Assembly (NCBI GenBank): GCA_007136375.1
Contig: SLHB01000421.1
Location: forward strand, 1-16,370
Direction of reading: 5' to 3'
Source: Candidatus Hydrogenedentota bacterium
Lineage (GTDB): Bacteria; Hydrogenedentota; Hydrogenedentia; Hydrogenedentales; SLHB01
Length of the DNA: 16,370 nucleotides
In this document: positions 6,934 to 15,621 of the stretch, piece by piece
Layout: each line of letters opens with the position of its first letter
How positions within the stretch are numbered: the first letter of the stretch is position 1
Position numbers and translations under genes: made by a program
The notes under the pieces: generated by a model
Seen by the model: the letters and a program-made list of their open reading frames with translations, nothing else
Database searches by the model: none
Told to the model about the DNA's origin: nothing

Positions 6934-7008
6934 GTGGGCTTCTTGCCCCGCGCGCTTGGGACGCGCCCCGATTTTCCTTGAACCAACGCCGGAGTTCGTT
7001 TTCCGCCC

Positions 7009-9900
7009 ATGCCGCCGAAATCGAAGGGCGCCCGCGATGTCATTGAGATTCGCGGCGCCCGGGAGCACAACCTCGCCGACCTGACCGTTGTTATCCCCCG
7101 GAACAAGCTTGTCGTGATCACGGGACTCAGCGGATCGGGAAAGTCGAGCCTCGCCTTCGACACGATATACGCCGAGGGGCAGCGGCGTTATGTGGAGAGC
7201 TTGTCCGCGTACGCCCGCCAGTTTCTCCAGCAGATGGAAAAGCCGGATGTGGACTACATCGAGGGCTTGAGCCCGGCCATTTCCATCGAGCAGAAGACGA
7301 CCCACCGCAATCCCCGCTCCACCGTCGGCACGGTCACGGAGATCTACGATTACCTGCGCCTCCTGTTCGCGCGCGTCGGCGCGCCGCATTGCCACGAATG
7401 CGGGCGGGTCATCGAGGCGCAGACGCCCCAGATGATCGTGGACCGGATCCTGCAACTGCCGGAAGGGGCGCGGGTGCAGCTTCTCGCGCCGGTGGTTACC
7501 CAGCGCAAGGGAACGTATCAGAAGACCTTCGACGACATCCGGCGCAAGGGCTTCACCCGGGTCCGCGTGGACGGCGAATTCTACAGCCTGGACGAGACCA
7601 TCGAGTTGGAGCGCTATGTGAAGCACGACATCGACGTGATCGTCGACCGGCTCGTGGTGAAGGAGGGCGTGGGCAAGCGGCTCACGGATTCGGTGGAGAC
7701 GGCCCTCAAGGTGGGGCATGGCTTGCTGCGGGTTTGGCGTGAGCATCCAGACAAGACCACCCACGAGACGATCGAAAGCGAGCACTTCGCGTGTCCCGAA
7801 TGCGGCATCAGCTTCGAGGAGCTGAGCCCGCGCATGTTTTCCTTCAACAACCCCCACGGCGCGTGCGCCACATGCACGGGGATCGGCGAGACCGTGGAGG
7901 TGGACGCGGGCCTGGTGGTCCCGGAACCCAACCTGTCCTTGGCCAACGGCGCCATCCGCCCGTGGAGCATGCGCAAGCTCTTCGACGGCCACGCGCGCCG
8001 CACGCTGGAGCGGCTGTGCGCCCACTACAAGCAGAAGTTCTCCACGCCGTGGAAGAAGTTGCCCGAGTCCTTCCGCCAAGTGGTGTTGTACGGCTCGGAC
8101 GGCGAAGCCATTGAATTGTCCGGCGCCGAGACGAAGGAAGCAGGGTGGCGCCAGGCCTTTGAAGGCGTGATCCCTAACCTGGAGCGCCGCTACCGGGAAA
8201 CGGAGTCCCACGGCGTCCGTGACTTCATCGCCCAGTTCATGGCGTCCAAGCCTTGCCCAGCGTGCAATGGCGCGCGGCTCCGGCCGGAATCCCGGGCGGT
8301 CACCGTGGATGGACGCAGCATCATGGATGTGACCGCTATGTCCATCGGCGCGGCCGACGCCATGTTCAAGGACATCAAGCTCAGCCCAACGGCCATGCGC
8401 ATCGCCGAGCGCATCCTCAAGGAGATCCGCGAACGCCTCGGATTCTTGGTCAGCGTGGGTTTGGATTATCTCTCCCTCGATCGTTCGGCGGGCACGCTGT
8501 CCGGCGGCGAATCCCAGCGGATTCGGCTTGCGACTCAGATCGGCTCGGGCCTCGTGGGCGTGTTGTACATCCTCGACGAGCCCAGCATTGGCCTGCACCA
8601 GCGGGACAACCTGAAACTGATCCAGACCCTGGAGCGCCTGCGCAATCTCGGCAACACGGTCATCGTGGTGGAGCACGACGAAGACACCGTCCGCCACGCC
8701 GATCATGTGCTCGATCTCGGACCCGGCGCGGGGGTCCATGGCGGCCGCATCGTCGCCGAGGGCACGCCGAAGCAGATTCAACGAAACAAGGCCTCCCTCA
8801 CGGGTCAGTTCCTGTCCGGCGCATTCCAAATCGACGTTCCGCGGCAGCGGCGCAAGCCCCAGGGCAAGGCGAAGGCCATCCGGATCGTGGGCGCGCGCCA
8901 CAACAATCTCAAGAACATCGACGTGAGCTTCCCGCTGGGCATGTTCATCTGCGTCACGGGCGTCTCGGGATCGGGCAAGTCGAGTCTCGTGAACGAGACG
9001 CTGTTTCCCGCGGCCATGCGGGAGCTTCACGGCAATCCCCGTCACCGGCCGGGCGCCTACGAGGCCATCAAAGGGCTTCAACACATTGACAAGGTCATCG
9101 ACATCGACCAAGCCCCCATTGGCCGGACGCCCCGGTCGAATCCCGCCACGTATACGGGGTTGTTCACGCCGATCCGCGAGCTTTTCGTGAAGACGCAGGA
9201 AGCCCGGGCCCGGGGCTACAAACCGGGCCGCTTCAGCTTCAACGTCAAGGGCGGCCGCTGCGAGCATTGCCAAGGCGATGGCGTTATCACCATCGAGATG
9301 CATTTCCTCCCCGACGTCCACGTGCCCTGCGAGACCTGCAAAGGGGCCCGGTACAACCGGGACACCCTGGAAATCCTCTATAAGGGCAAGAACATCGCCG
9401 AAGTTCTGGACATGACCGTGGAGGAAGCCTGCGCCTTCTTTGAGAAAATCCCGGCGGTCTATTCAAAACTCAGGACGTTGAACGACGTCGGCCTGGGCTA
9501 CATCAAGCTTGGCCAGTCCGCCACGACCTTGTCAGGCGGCGAGGCGCAGCGGGTCAAGCTCGCGTCGGAATTGGCCAAGCGGCAAACTGGCCGCACCCTA
9601 TACATTCTGGACGAGCCGACGACGGGCCTGCACGCCGTCGACATCGACCGGCTCCTGACAGTCTTGCAACGGCTTGTGGAGCACGGCAACACCGTCATCG
9701 TCATCGAACACGACCTTGACGTGATCAAGACCGCCGACTGGCTCATCGACCTCGGCCCGGAGGGCGGAAACGGCGGCGGCGAGATCATCGCCGAGGGCGC
9801 GCCGGAGGATGTGGCCGCCATGGAGCATTCGTACACGGGCTATTACCTGGCGCGGAAGCTCGGCTTGGACTTCGCCGCCGGGAACGCCAAGGCGGGCTAG
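7009..9900 (+). CDS. uvrA: excinuclease ABC subunit UvrA
   Basis: UvrA, the damage-recognition ATPase of nucleotide excision repair, which loads UvrB at DNA lesions. It has 963 residues, normal length. Two ABC ATPase units are intact: Walker [10 protein letters not shown] (about 39-47) and GVSGSGKSS (about 651-659), signatures LSGGESQRI (about 497) and LSGGEAQRV (about 840), and Walker B motifs LYILDEPS and LYILDEPT each followed by GLH. Zinc modules are visible as CPEC...CATC (about 262-289) and CEHC...CETC (about 751-777), with another CHEC pair near 128. The start has only a weak GGAG 13 bases upstream, but [21 protein letters not shown] matches the usual N-terminus. It lies 81 bp after ruvC and 92 bp before the glycosyltransferase. 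Confidence 0.98.
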   Translation: MPPKSKGARDVIEIRGAREHNLADLTVVIPRNKLVVITGLSGSGKSSLAFDTIYAEGQRRYVESLSAYARQFLQQMEKPDVDYIEGLSPAISIEQKTTHRNPRSTVGTVTEIYDYLRLLFARVGAPHCHECGRVIEAQTPQMIVDRILQLPEGARVQLLAPVVTQRKGTYQKTFDDIRRKGFTRVRVDGEFYSLDETIELERYVKHDIDVIVDRLVVKEGVGKRLTDSVETALKVGHGLLRVWREHPDKTTHETIESEHFACPECGISFEELSPRMFSFNNPHGACATCTGIGETVEVDAGLVVPEPNLSLANGAIRPWSMRKLFDGHARRTLERLCAHYKQKFSTPWKKLPESFRQVVLYGSDGEAIELSGAETKEAGWRQAFEGVIPNLERRYRETESHGVRDFIAQFMASKPCPACNGARLRPESRAVTVDGRSIMDVTAMSIGAADAMFKDIKLSPTAMRIAERILKEIRERLGFLVSVGLDYLSLDRSAGTLSGGESQRIRLATQIGSGLVGVLYILDEPSIGLHQRDNLKLIQTLERLRNLGNTVIVVEHDEDTVRHADHVLDLGPGAGVHGGRIVAEGTPKQIQRNKASLTGQFLSGAFQIDVPRQRRKPQGKAKAIRIVGARHNNLKNIDVSFPLGMFICVTGVSGSGKSSLVNETLFPAAMRELHGNPRHRPGAYEAIKGLQHIDKVIDIDQAPIGRTPRSNPATYTGLFTPIRELFVKTQEARARGYKPGRFSFNVKGGRCEHCQGDGVITIEMHFLPDVHVPCETCKGARYNRDTLEILYKGKNIAEVLDMTVEEACAFFEKIPAVYSKLRTLNDVGLGYIKLGQSATTLSGGEAQRVKLASELAKRQTGRTLYILDEPTTGLHAVDIDRLLTVLQRLVEHGNTVIVIEHDLDVIKTADWLIDLGPEGGNGGGEIIAEGAPEDVAAMEHSYTGYYLARKLGLDFAAGNAKAG

Positions 9901-9992
9901 GGAGCCGGGCGGGACCCTGGGCCGCGGGGAATCACACACGCCAATGCAGCGCAGGCGGACAGAACGTGCGCCGCGCTGGCCGGGATGCTTAC

Positions 9993-11048
9993 ATGCACGT
10001 GGGCGTTAACGCGTTGGGCCTCGATCTGGCCCGGCCGAACCTGAACAGTCAGTTTTTGCAGCGGGTGCTCCCGTTGGTGGAAGAGTTGCAGCCGGGCGTT
10101 TCGTACACCGTGTTCACATCCCCGGGCGGACGCCGCCTGAGCGGACGCTATCCCGTCCGCGAGATCCTCGGATGTTCCACCCCGGGGGACGGCGGCTATC
10201 TGGTTCCGCCCCGCGGCCTCGAGATCGCCTTGCGGGAAGCGGGCGTGGACCTCCTCTTTGGACCCGCGGCCTGGGCGCCGGGGCGATCCAGTGTGCCGCA
10301 AGTCCTGCTCGCCGCCGCGTTGGACGGCTGGCACGAGTCTGTGTCCGCCTTCCGCGTGCGTGACGCGTCCCGCCGCAAGGCCCTGACCCGCCGGCTCCGC
10401 AACGCGGCCGCCATCGTGGCGCCGTCGGAGCACCTGCGCCGGCGCTTGATCGAAGGGCTCAGCATTGGCATGGACCGCGTCACGGTGGCCCCGCCCGGTC
10501 TGGAGGGCGCCGCGTCCGCCAACCCTCTCGTCGATCCGCCCTACATCGTCGCCGCCGCCGGGCGCGGCGGAGCGCAGATCTGGGATGTGATTCTCGAAGC
10601 AAGCCGCAAGATTCAAGGGGCCTTTCCCCATGGGTTGGTGGCCCTCGGCGCGCCGGAGGATCCCACGCCGGAGAGCGTGGAACCGGGCGTCCTGTGGATC
10701 GAGGCCTTGCCCGCCGCGCACCGGATCGCTCTGTACCAGCATTGCGCGGCGTGTGTCTGCGCCGCGCCCGACGACGGCGCGGGGCTGGACGTGGCCGAGG
10801 CCCTGCGCGCGGGCGCGCCCGTCGCCGCAGCCCAGGGGGGCGCGAATAGCGAAGCGGGCGGCGACGCCCCTGTGTACTTTGAACCTGGAAGCCCCCAGGG
10901 ATTGGCCGCCGCGCTACGCCGGTTGCTCGGGGAAGACGCGGCCGCGCGATCCCGCCGGGTACAGCTTGGCCAACAGGCCGTGGCCCGTTTCGATTGGCGG
11001 GAATGCGCGTCCCGGACGTTGTCCGCCTTTCAGCGCGTGTTCCGCTAG
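9993..11048 (+). CDS. GT-B fold glycosyltransferase (GT4-like)
   Basis: A 351-residue protein resembling family 4 glycosyltransferases, which move a sugar from a nucleotide-sugar donor to an acceptor. The N-terminal half is the acceptor domain (GVNALGLDLARPNLNSQF). The centre has LRNAAAIVAPSEHLRRRL and DRVTVAPPG, the usual 'AxxxVAPSExxRRxL ... V.PPG' inter-domain region. The donor domain ends with DGAGLDVAEALRAGAPVAAA and DAPVYFEPGSPQGLAAAL. The first Glu of the EX7E donor motif is Asp here (D261), while the second Glu (AEA) is kept. The usual N-terminal GxGRY and an R...K pair are not obvious, so donor and activity are uncertain. ATG 9993 (MHVGVNALG) is preferred over 9966 because the family begins at the MxIGxxA strand. 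No neighbour suggests the sugar product. Confidence 0.75.
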   Translation: MHVGVNALGLDLARPNLNSQFLQRVLPLVEELQPGVSYTVFTSPGGRRLSGRYPVREILGCSTPGDGGYLVPPRGLEIALREAGVDLLFGPAAWAPGRSSVPQVLLAAALDGWHESVSAFRVRDASRRKALTRRLRNAAAIVAPSEHLRRRLIEGLSIGMDRVTVAPPGLEGAASANPLVDPPYIVAAAGRGGAQIWDVILEASRKIQGAFPHGLVALGAPEDPTPESVEPGVLWIEALPAAHRIALYQHCAACVCAAPDDGAGLDVAEALRAGAPVAAAQGGANSEAGGDAPVYFEPGSPQGLAAALRRLLGEDAAARSRRVQLGQQAVARFDWRECASRTLSAFQRVFR

Positions 11049-11351
11049 CGGGCTGGGCGCGGGCGCCATCCCCAAATCGCCGGATAAGCTTGACCGGACA
11101 TCGTTGTCCAGTCTCCTGCTCGCGCCGGGGAAGGAACCGTGACCTTCACCCATCGAGTGAACGGGTATGGCCGGCGCCTGTCCGGCGTGCGAGGACTGTC
11201 GCTCCGCCAGTGACGCTCTTATCCGGCGATTAAGGTCATCGGCCGGGTTTGTGCCCTGAGCCCCGGGGCGGTAGACTGAGCGCCGGACAACGGCCCGGCG
11301 CCGCCAATGGCGGAAAGGTGGCGCGTCGCAAGGGAAGGAGAGGTACGGCCT
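11049..11351. other. intergenic region between glycosyltransferase and M24 gene
   Basis: About 300 bp without a convincing gene. It holds small inverted repeats (GGACA-TCGT-TGTCC near 11097-11110; GCCGG/CCGGC near 11170-11185), none followed by a T-tract, and the promoter at 11249-11277. The in-frame ATG at 11307 lies here but lacks a ribosome site. Confidence 0.45.
11249..11277 (+). promoter_or_regulatory. promoter of the M24-like gene
   Basis: TTGTGC (11249-11254) and TAGACT (11272-11277) are 17 bp apart. Transcription would start near 11284, giving a leader of about 68 bases that contains GGAAGGAGAGG (11333-11343) before the ATG at 11352. Confidence 0.5.
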
Positions 11352-12512
11352 ATGGATGACGTGCGGTTGTTTGAAGCGCGGATCGCCATGGTGCGGCGAT
11401 TCTTGGAGGAAGAGGGCTACGACGGCGTGCTCTTGTCCCGCGTGGACAACTTCGCCATGGCCACGGGGGGCAAACGCAGTTACGTGAACATCGCCGCCGA
11501 CCAAGGCGCCTGTTCCCTCTTCGTGAGCAGGGACGGCAAGGCCTGCTACGTCGGCAACAACATCGAAGAGCCCCGCGTCATGGCGGAGGAGCTTCATGGC
11601 TTCGGCTGTTCCGTGCTCGACTTCCTCTGGTTCGAAGGCGGCGCCGCCGAAACGGTGAAGCAGCATTTCACCGGAAGAATCGTCTCCGACGATGGCGCCG
11701 TGGGCGAGAACGTGGACGGCAAACTGGCGAGCCTCCGGGCGCTGTTGACGGAGGCGGAGTTGGAGAAATACCGCCGGCTCGGCGCCTTGGCCGCCGCCGC
11801 GATGACAGCTACGATCCAAGCCATAGGCCCTGGCGACACGGAAGCAGACATCGCCGCGCGGCTTATTGCGGAGGGCGCGTTGCGCCGTTGCCATGTCCCC
11901 GTGTGTCTTGTCGCCGCCGACGATCGCATCGGTTACTACCGCCACCCCTTGCCTTCGCGGGACCTGCTTCTCGGCGGCGGACCGGGAGAGCGGAAGGTGC
12001 GGGGCTACGTCATGGTTGTGGGCTGCTTCGCCCGGGAGGGTTTGTGGACCTCTATCACCCGCTTCAAGCAGGTGGGCGAGGCGCCCGAACACATCCATGA
12101 AGCCCATAACCGTATCTGCGCCGTCGACGCGGTCATGCAGGAGGCGACGGCGCCCGGAAAGACCTTGGGAGACGTCTTCGCCGCGTGTCAGGAAGCTTAC
12201 GCTAGCCTGGGCTTCCCGGAGAACGAGTGGCACAACCACCATCAGGGCGGTCCCACGGGGTATGCGGCGCGGACCGCCCGGGGAATGCCCGGATCGGATT
12301 TTCCCATCCTCGACAACCGGTACGGAGCGGGCCTTGGCCAGGCCTTTGCATGGAATCCCAGCGGAGTCGGCGTCAAGTCAGAGGACACCTTCATCCTACT
12401 GCCCGACGGCTCCAAGGAAATCGTGACAGCCACGCCGGAATTGCCGGACGCCGACGTGTCGGGCGTGCTGGGCCGGGCGACCGGCGTGCGGAAAACAGGC
12501 ATCGCCCGCTAA
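11352..12512 (+). CDS. M24 (pita-bread) fold peptidase-like protein, metal site mostly lost
   Basis: A 386-residue protein with the creatinase/prolidase layout: an N-terminal domain (about 1-130), then a C-terminal pita-bread domain (LTEAELEKYRRLGALAAAAM ... PGDTEADIAA). Active M24 enzymes use Asp-Asp-His-Glu-Glu for two metals. Here 'lvDlG' reads MVVGC (221-225), 'sDiTR' reads TSITR (233-237) and the 'EPG' Glu reads NPS (335-337). Only a His in HNHHQGG (near 296) and the last Glu (KSED, E344) remain. Features such as HHQGGPTGY and AWNPSGVGVKSED are, to my memory, shared by a non-canonical M24 subgroup. It may be a one-metal or metal-free enzyme, or a binding protein. ATG 11352 is chosen for the GGAAGGAGAGG upstream; ATG 11307 lacks a ribosome site. 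Its own promoter suggests a single-gene unit. Confidence 0.85.
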   Translation: MDDVRLFEARIAMVRRFLEEEGYDGVLLSRVDNFAMATGGKRSYVNIAADQGACSLFVSRDGKACYVGNNIEEPRVMAEELHGFGCSVLDFLWFEGGAAETVKQHFTGRIVSDDGAVGENVDGKLASLRALLTEAELEKYRRLGALAAAAMTATIQAIGPGDTEADIAARLIAEGALRRCHVPVCLVAADDRIGYYRHPLPSRDLLLGGGPGERKVRGYVMVVGCFAREGLWTSITRFKQVGEAPEHIHEAHNRICAVDAVMQEATAPGKTLGDVFAACQEAYASLGFPENEWHNHHQGGPTGYAARTARGMPGSDFPILDNRYGAGLGQAFAWNPSGVGVKSEDTFILLPDGSKEIVTATPELPDADVSGVLGRATGVRKTGIAR

Positions 12513-12597
12513 GCCGCGACGGGGCCGCCGTGAACCGCGCTTCGTGCATGAACCGAGGGGCGGTCGGGGGTGATATGCGGGTCCAGGCGCGTTGTGA

Positions 12598-12603
12598 TAG
12601 GAT
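12598..12603 (+). promoter_or_regulatory. possible extended -10 promoter of the membrane protein operon
   Basis: TAGGAT preceded by TGA resembles an extended -10 element. No clear -35 lies 16-18 bp upstream. The leader that follows can fold in two competing ways: TTGGGG (12614-12619) or GTTGGG (12624-12629) with the overlapping CCCCAA/CCCAAC (12635-12641). Confidence 0.3.
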
Positions 12604-12675
12604 GGGGCGAACTTTGGGGACGAGTTGGGACGCGCCCCAACTTCGAGAAAACGCAATACGGGAGGGCCGGACCGC

Positions 12676-13650
12676 TTGTCGGATATGCTGGAGCAGACCA
12701 CCGCCGAGTTGCAATTGGGAAAAGCGGTACGCATCGTCATGCAGACGACGCCGTACATCATCTACCGCGCCCTCGTCTATGGCGCCATTTGCGTGGCGGC
12801 GGTCGTATATCTTGGGATTCTGGGGCTCATCGGCCTCGTCTTCGGGCAGGCGGCCTTCTTCGGCCTGCTAGCCGTTTCCGTGGTCCTCGGCGCCGTCACG
12901 AATCTCGGGCGCCTCCTCGGTCATTACGTGCTCTATGTCCTGCGCGCGGGTCATGTGGCCCTAATCACGGAAATCGCCACGAAGGGCGGCCTCCCCATGG
13001 GCGTCAGCCAGACGGAATGGGCCAAGGTCCGCGTGATGGAGTACTTCCGCGAGATAAGCGCGCTCGCCTTCATCGACCAGGCCCTCACGGTCATCATCCG
13101 CACCGTGAACCGGCGCCTCGTTAACGCCATGTCCGCCATTCCTATCTCTGGCCTAGAGAGCGCGGCGAAGGTGGGGCAACGGATCGCAGACTTCAGCCTC
13201 AAGTATGTGGACGAAGCCATCATCGCCTACACCTTCAAGACGGAAAGCAAGAACGTATATGAAGCCGCGCGGAAGGGCGTAATCCTCTATTGCCAAGCCT
13301 GGAAGGGGATCCTCCGCAACGCGGTGATGCTCACCCTCCTGAGCTACGTGTTCGTCATCGCCGCCAGCGTGGTGTTCATGATCCCCCTGGGCGGCCTCGC
13401 GCTATTTGTTGAAGATCAAGGCATCCGCTTCGCCCTCTTCGCTATCGCCATCTTTCTCGGCGTGGGCCTCAAATGGATTCTATTCGATCCCGTCGCTTGC
13501 GCCTCCACGATTCTTGCGTTCCTGCACGAAAGCAAAGGCCGCGAGCCGGACCCCGAATGGGAGGAGAAACTCGCCTCGGTCAGCAGCCGGTTCCGCAAAC
13601 TGCGGGACAAGGCGGCCGAGGAAATGGGCGGCGCCGGGGCGGCGACCTGA
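12676..13650 (+). CDS. multi-pass integral membrane protein, unknown function
   Basis: A 324-residue membrane protein that I cannot place in a named family. Hydrophobic segments lie at about 27-55 and 58-90 (YRALVYGAICVAAVVYLGIL; FFGLLAVSVVLGAV), then 215-247 and 250-283 (AVMLTLLSYVFVIAASVVF; RFALFAIAIFLGVGLKWILF), suggesting four or more spans in two pairs. Between them is a soluble stretch of about 120 residues with amphipathic helices (ESAAKVGQRIADFSLKYVDE; NVYEAARKGVILYCQAWKG). The C-terminal 40 residues are charged and soluble. A DP motif after the last span (ILFDPVACASTILAFL) is notable. TTG 12676 is chosen because GGAGGG (12661-12666) lies nine bases upstream; ATG 12685 would put it 18 bases away. 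Dabb and cysteine desulfurase genes follow with short gaps. Confidence 0.75.
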   Translation: MSDMLEQTTAELQLGKAVRIVMQTTPYIIYRALVYGAICVAAVVYLGILGLIGLVFGQAAFFGLLAVSVVLGAVTNLGRLLGHYVLYVLRAGHVALITEIATKGGLPMGVSQTEWAKVRVMEYFREISALAFIDQALTVIIRTVNRRLVNAMSAIPISGLESAAKVGQRIADFSLKYVDEAIIAYTFKTESKNVYEAARKGVILYCQAWKGILRNAVMLTLLSYVFVIAASVVFMIPLGGLALFVEDQGIRFALFAIAIFLGVGLKWILFDPVACASTILAFLHESKGREPDPEWEEKLASVSSRFRKLRDKAAEEMGGAGAAT

Positions 13651-13689
13651 CCCCAAAGACAACCTGGGAAGGAGAAACGGTAAACCATC

Positions 13690-14016
13690 ATGAAAGTCCG
13701 CGTGCCGATTGGCTACTTGCGCCATGTTATGCTGATGAAATTCAAGCCCGGCGTGGACCGGGCCCAAGTCGCCGCGCTTGAGGCCGAGTTCCGCGCAATG
13801 ACGGAAAACATCACGGCGGTCCAAGGATACGAGTGGGGCCGCGACGAAAGCGTGGAACGGAAGGCCCAGGGCTTCACCCATTGTTTCCTGGTCACCTTCA
13901 AAGACGAGGCGGGGCGGGACGCCTTTCTCACGAACCCCGATTACATGGCCTTCGCCGACAAACTCGAACCGATGCTCGACAATCAACTCGTCTTTGATTA
14001 CCGCGCCACGGTCTGA
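13690..14016 (+). CDS. Dabb (stress-responsive A/B barrel) domain protein
   Basis: A 108-residue protein made of one dimeric alpha/beta barrel domain of the Dabb family. YLRHVMLMKFKPGVD at the start, ITAVQGYEWGRDES in the middle and the closing TNPDYMAFADKLEPMLDNQLVFDY follow the family pattern ('RHVVLFKFK ... I.GV..fewG ... HP.H..F ... lVfDy'). Dabb proteins form dimers and range from stress proteins to small-molecule enzymes; the function here is not known. GGAAGGAG lies 15 bases before the ATG, a rather long gap. It sits 39 bp after the membrane protein gene and 64 bp before the cysteine desulfurase, in a probable operon. Confidence 0.88.
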   Translation: MKVRVPIGYLRHVMLMKFKPGVDRAQVAALEAEFRAMTENITAVQGYEWGRDESVERKAQGFTHCFLVTFKDEAGRDAFLTNPDYMAFADKLEPMLDNQLVFDYRATV

Positions 14017-14080
14017 GCCGGCGCACGTACGGCCCAGGGCCCCGCGGCGCTCGGCCGGTCTCCCGTGTCCCGCCCGCTCC

Positions 14081-15259
14081 ATGAATATGCACAGCATCAT
14101 CTATCTCGACCACAGCGCGACAACCCCCCTCCGCCCGGAAGTCTTCGCGGCGATGGAGCCCTGGCTGCGGGAAGGCTTTGGCAACGCGGGCTCCGTCCAT
14201 TGGGCGGGCCGGCGCGCGCGCGCCGGCGTGGATGACGCGCGGAGCCACGTGGCCGCCCTCATCAACGCGGACCCCCGTGAGATCGTCTTCACCTCCGGCG
14301 GGACAGAAGCCGACAACCTCGCGATTCGCGGCGTTGTCGAGGCCTCCCCGCGCGCACACAAGCATCTAGCGGCCGCCGCGGTGGAGCATCACGCCGTGCT
14401 CCATCCCGTGGAAGCCTTGGCCGTGCGGCCGGACGTCACGGCGGACGTCCTGCCCGTGGACGGCGACGGGATCGTGGCGCCCGAAGCCGCCGGCGACACC
14501 CTGACGGCGGACACCGTATTGGTCTCGGTCATGACCGTGAACAATGAAACGGGCGTGCGCCAACCCATCGAGAAGATCGGAGAAGCGTGCGCCGGCCGGG
14601 GGGTCCTGTTTCACACAGACGCGGTGCAAGCCGCCGGGGCGATCCCCCTTGATGTCCGCGTCATGCCCGTGGACCTCATGAGCCTTTCCGCCCACAAACT
14701 CAACGGACCAAAAGGCGTGGGAGCGTTGTACGTGCGAAAAGGCGTGGACCTGACGCCCCAGCTCGTGGGCGGCCCCCAAGAACGAAGCCGCCGCGCAGGG
14801 ACCGAAAACACGGCGGGCGTCGTAGGCTTCGGCGAAGCGTGCCGGCTCGCCCTGCGAGAGCGCGGCGAGCGCGCCGCCGCGCTGCAACGCCTCAGGGACC
14901 GGCTCGAAGCAGGGATCCGCGCCGCGCTGCCAGAAGCGCGGATCCACGGACGCGCCGCGCCCCGGGCGCCCCACATCCTGAACGCCCGATTCCCTGGCGT
15001 CGAAGGCGAATCCCTGCTCATGGCCCTCGACGCCCAAGGAATAGCCGCGTCCAGCGGCGCCGCCTGCGCCTCCGGCTCCCTGGATCCCTCCCACGTCCTG
15101 CTCGCGATGGGCCTGACCCACGCCGAAGCCCAATCCGCCCTGCGCTTCAGTTTCGGGTGGGGCAACACCGAAGCCCAGATCGACGCCGTCCTCGAAACCC
15201 TTACAGCTTGCGTGAAGCGCCTCCGGGGCAGCGCGCCGCTCACGCCCGCCGACGGCTGA
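14081..15259 (+). CDS. cysteine desulfurase (NifS/IscS-type, class V aminotransferase)
   Basis: A PLP enzyme that takes sulfur from cysteine, giving alanine and an enzyme-bound persulfide for Fe-S clusters or tRNA thiolation. It has 392 residues. Motifs in order: YLDHSATTPLRPE, FTSGGTEADNLAI, EHHAVLHP (His103/104 over the PLP ring), VNNETGVRQPI, HTDAVQAAG (Asp180), SAHKLNGPKGVGALYV with PLP lysine Lys206, GTENTAG, and SSGAACASGSLDPSHVL with catalytic Cys329 in the mobile loop, as in the NifS/IscS group. I chose ATG 14081, since the frame upstream to 13994 overlaps the Dabb gene and reads as junk; no clear ribosome site is visible, so coupling within the operon is likely. No IscU/NifU or regulator follows, so its acceptor (Fe-S scaffold or a tRNA-thiolation enzyme) is unknown. 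Confidence 0.95.
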   Translation: MNMHSIIYLDHSATTPLRPEVFAAMEPWLREGFGNAGSVHWAGRRARAGVDDARSHVAALINADPREIVFTSGGTEADNLAIRGVVEASPRAHKHLAAAAVEHHAVLHPVEALAVRPDVTADVLPVDGDGIVAPEAAGDTLTADTVLVSVMTVNNETGVRQPIEKIGEACAGRGVLFHTDAVQAAGAIPLDVRVMPVDLMSLSAHKLNGPKGVGALYVRKGVDLTPQLVGGPQERSRRAGTENTAGVVGFGEACRLALRERGERAAALQRLRDRLEAGIRAALPEARIHGRAAPRAPHILNARFPGVEGESLLMALDAQGIAASSGAACASGSLDPSHVLLAMGLTHAEAQSALRFSFGWGNTEAQIDAVLETLTACVKRLRGSAPLTPADG

Positions 15260-15341
15260 CACACCCGTCCTGCAAAACGTTACACATCTCGGGGGATAGC
15301 GGGATTCTTCTTGGCTGGCATGGCGCGGTCACCCTATTGAA

Positions 15342-15357
15342 TGTCTTCAAGAAGACA
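15342..15357. repeat. near-perfect palindrome TGTCTTC-AA-GAAGACA
   Basis: Seven-base arms separated by AA lie about 80 bases after the cysteine desulfurase stop, followed by CTTTC on the plus strand. It could be a weak terminator of that operon or a regulator-binding palindrome. Confidence 0.3.
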
Positions 15358-15396
15358 CTTTCAGCAAGGGTCTAAGCCGCGCCGCCGTAGGCGGGC

Positions 15397-15433
15397 AAAC
15401 AACCATAAGTGTTTGCTTCGGAAGGACTTATGG
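15397..15433 (-). terminator. rho-independent terminator of tRNA-Gln
   Basis: CCATAAGT (15403-15410) and ACTTATGG (15426-15433) form a perfect 8-bp stem. CTT/AAG inside the loop can pair further. On the minus strand the hairpin begins two bases after the tRNA 3' CCA and is followed by TTGTTTG, a short U-rich tail. Confidence 0.65.
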
Positions 15434-15434
15434 A

Positions 15435-15509
15435 TGGCTGCCGGACCAGGATTCGAACCTGGAATCTCCTGGTTCAGAGCCAGGCGCCTTACCGTTTGGC
15501 TATCCGGCA
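15435..15509 (-). tRNA. tRNA-Gln (anticodon CUG), CCA encoded
   Basis: The minus strand folds into a complete cloverleaf of 75 bases including CCA. The acceptor stem is TGCCGGA / TCCGGCA, with discriminator G and genomic CCA. The D stem is GCC/GGC. The anticodon stem is CCTGG / CCAGG around the loop CTCTGAA, giving anticodon CTG (reads CAG, glutamine). The T stem is CCAGG / CCTGG around TTCGAAT. It has its own promoter and terminator and stands alone. Confidence 0.96.
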
Positions 15510-15521
15510 ACAACTGGCGGA

Positions 15522-15551
15522 ATCGTAGCGGATCCCCGCCAAAATTGTCAA
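15522..15551 (-). promoter_or_regulatory. promoter of tRNA-Gln
   Basis: On the minus strand a consensus TTGACA (15546-15551) is 18 bp from TACGAT (15522-15527). The -10 box ends 12 bases before the mature tRNA, so the transcript would start only a few bases upstream of it. Confidence 0.65.
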
Positions 15552-15621
15552 GAACGACCGCGGCCTTGTCGCGACGCTTTGATAATGTCCCCACTGAAGG
15601 CCGTTCCTTGGGCCTTTCTTG

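Noticed and set aside
6277..9321. A stop-free 1014-codon frame on the minus strand opposite ruvC and uvrA
   Set aside because: It lies against two fully recognisable genes. Its protein is compositionally biased, without domains, and is the expected mirror of GC-rich codon use in which antisense stops are rare.
10914..12242. 442-codon minus-strand frame opposite the M24 gene
   Set aside because: It is the antisense of a clear coding sequence, with no recognisable motif, ribosome site or promoter.
12625..12638. 14-base repeat TTGGGACGCGCCCC shared with 6956-6969
   Set aside because: A match of this length is expected by chance in a 16-kb GC-rich window, and the flanks differ.
15311..15340. 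TTGGCT-N18-TATTGA promoter-like sequence on the plus strand
   Set aside because: The -10 match is poor and no plus-strand gene follows.
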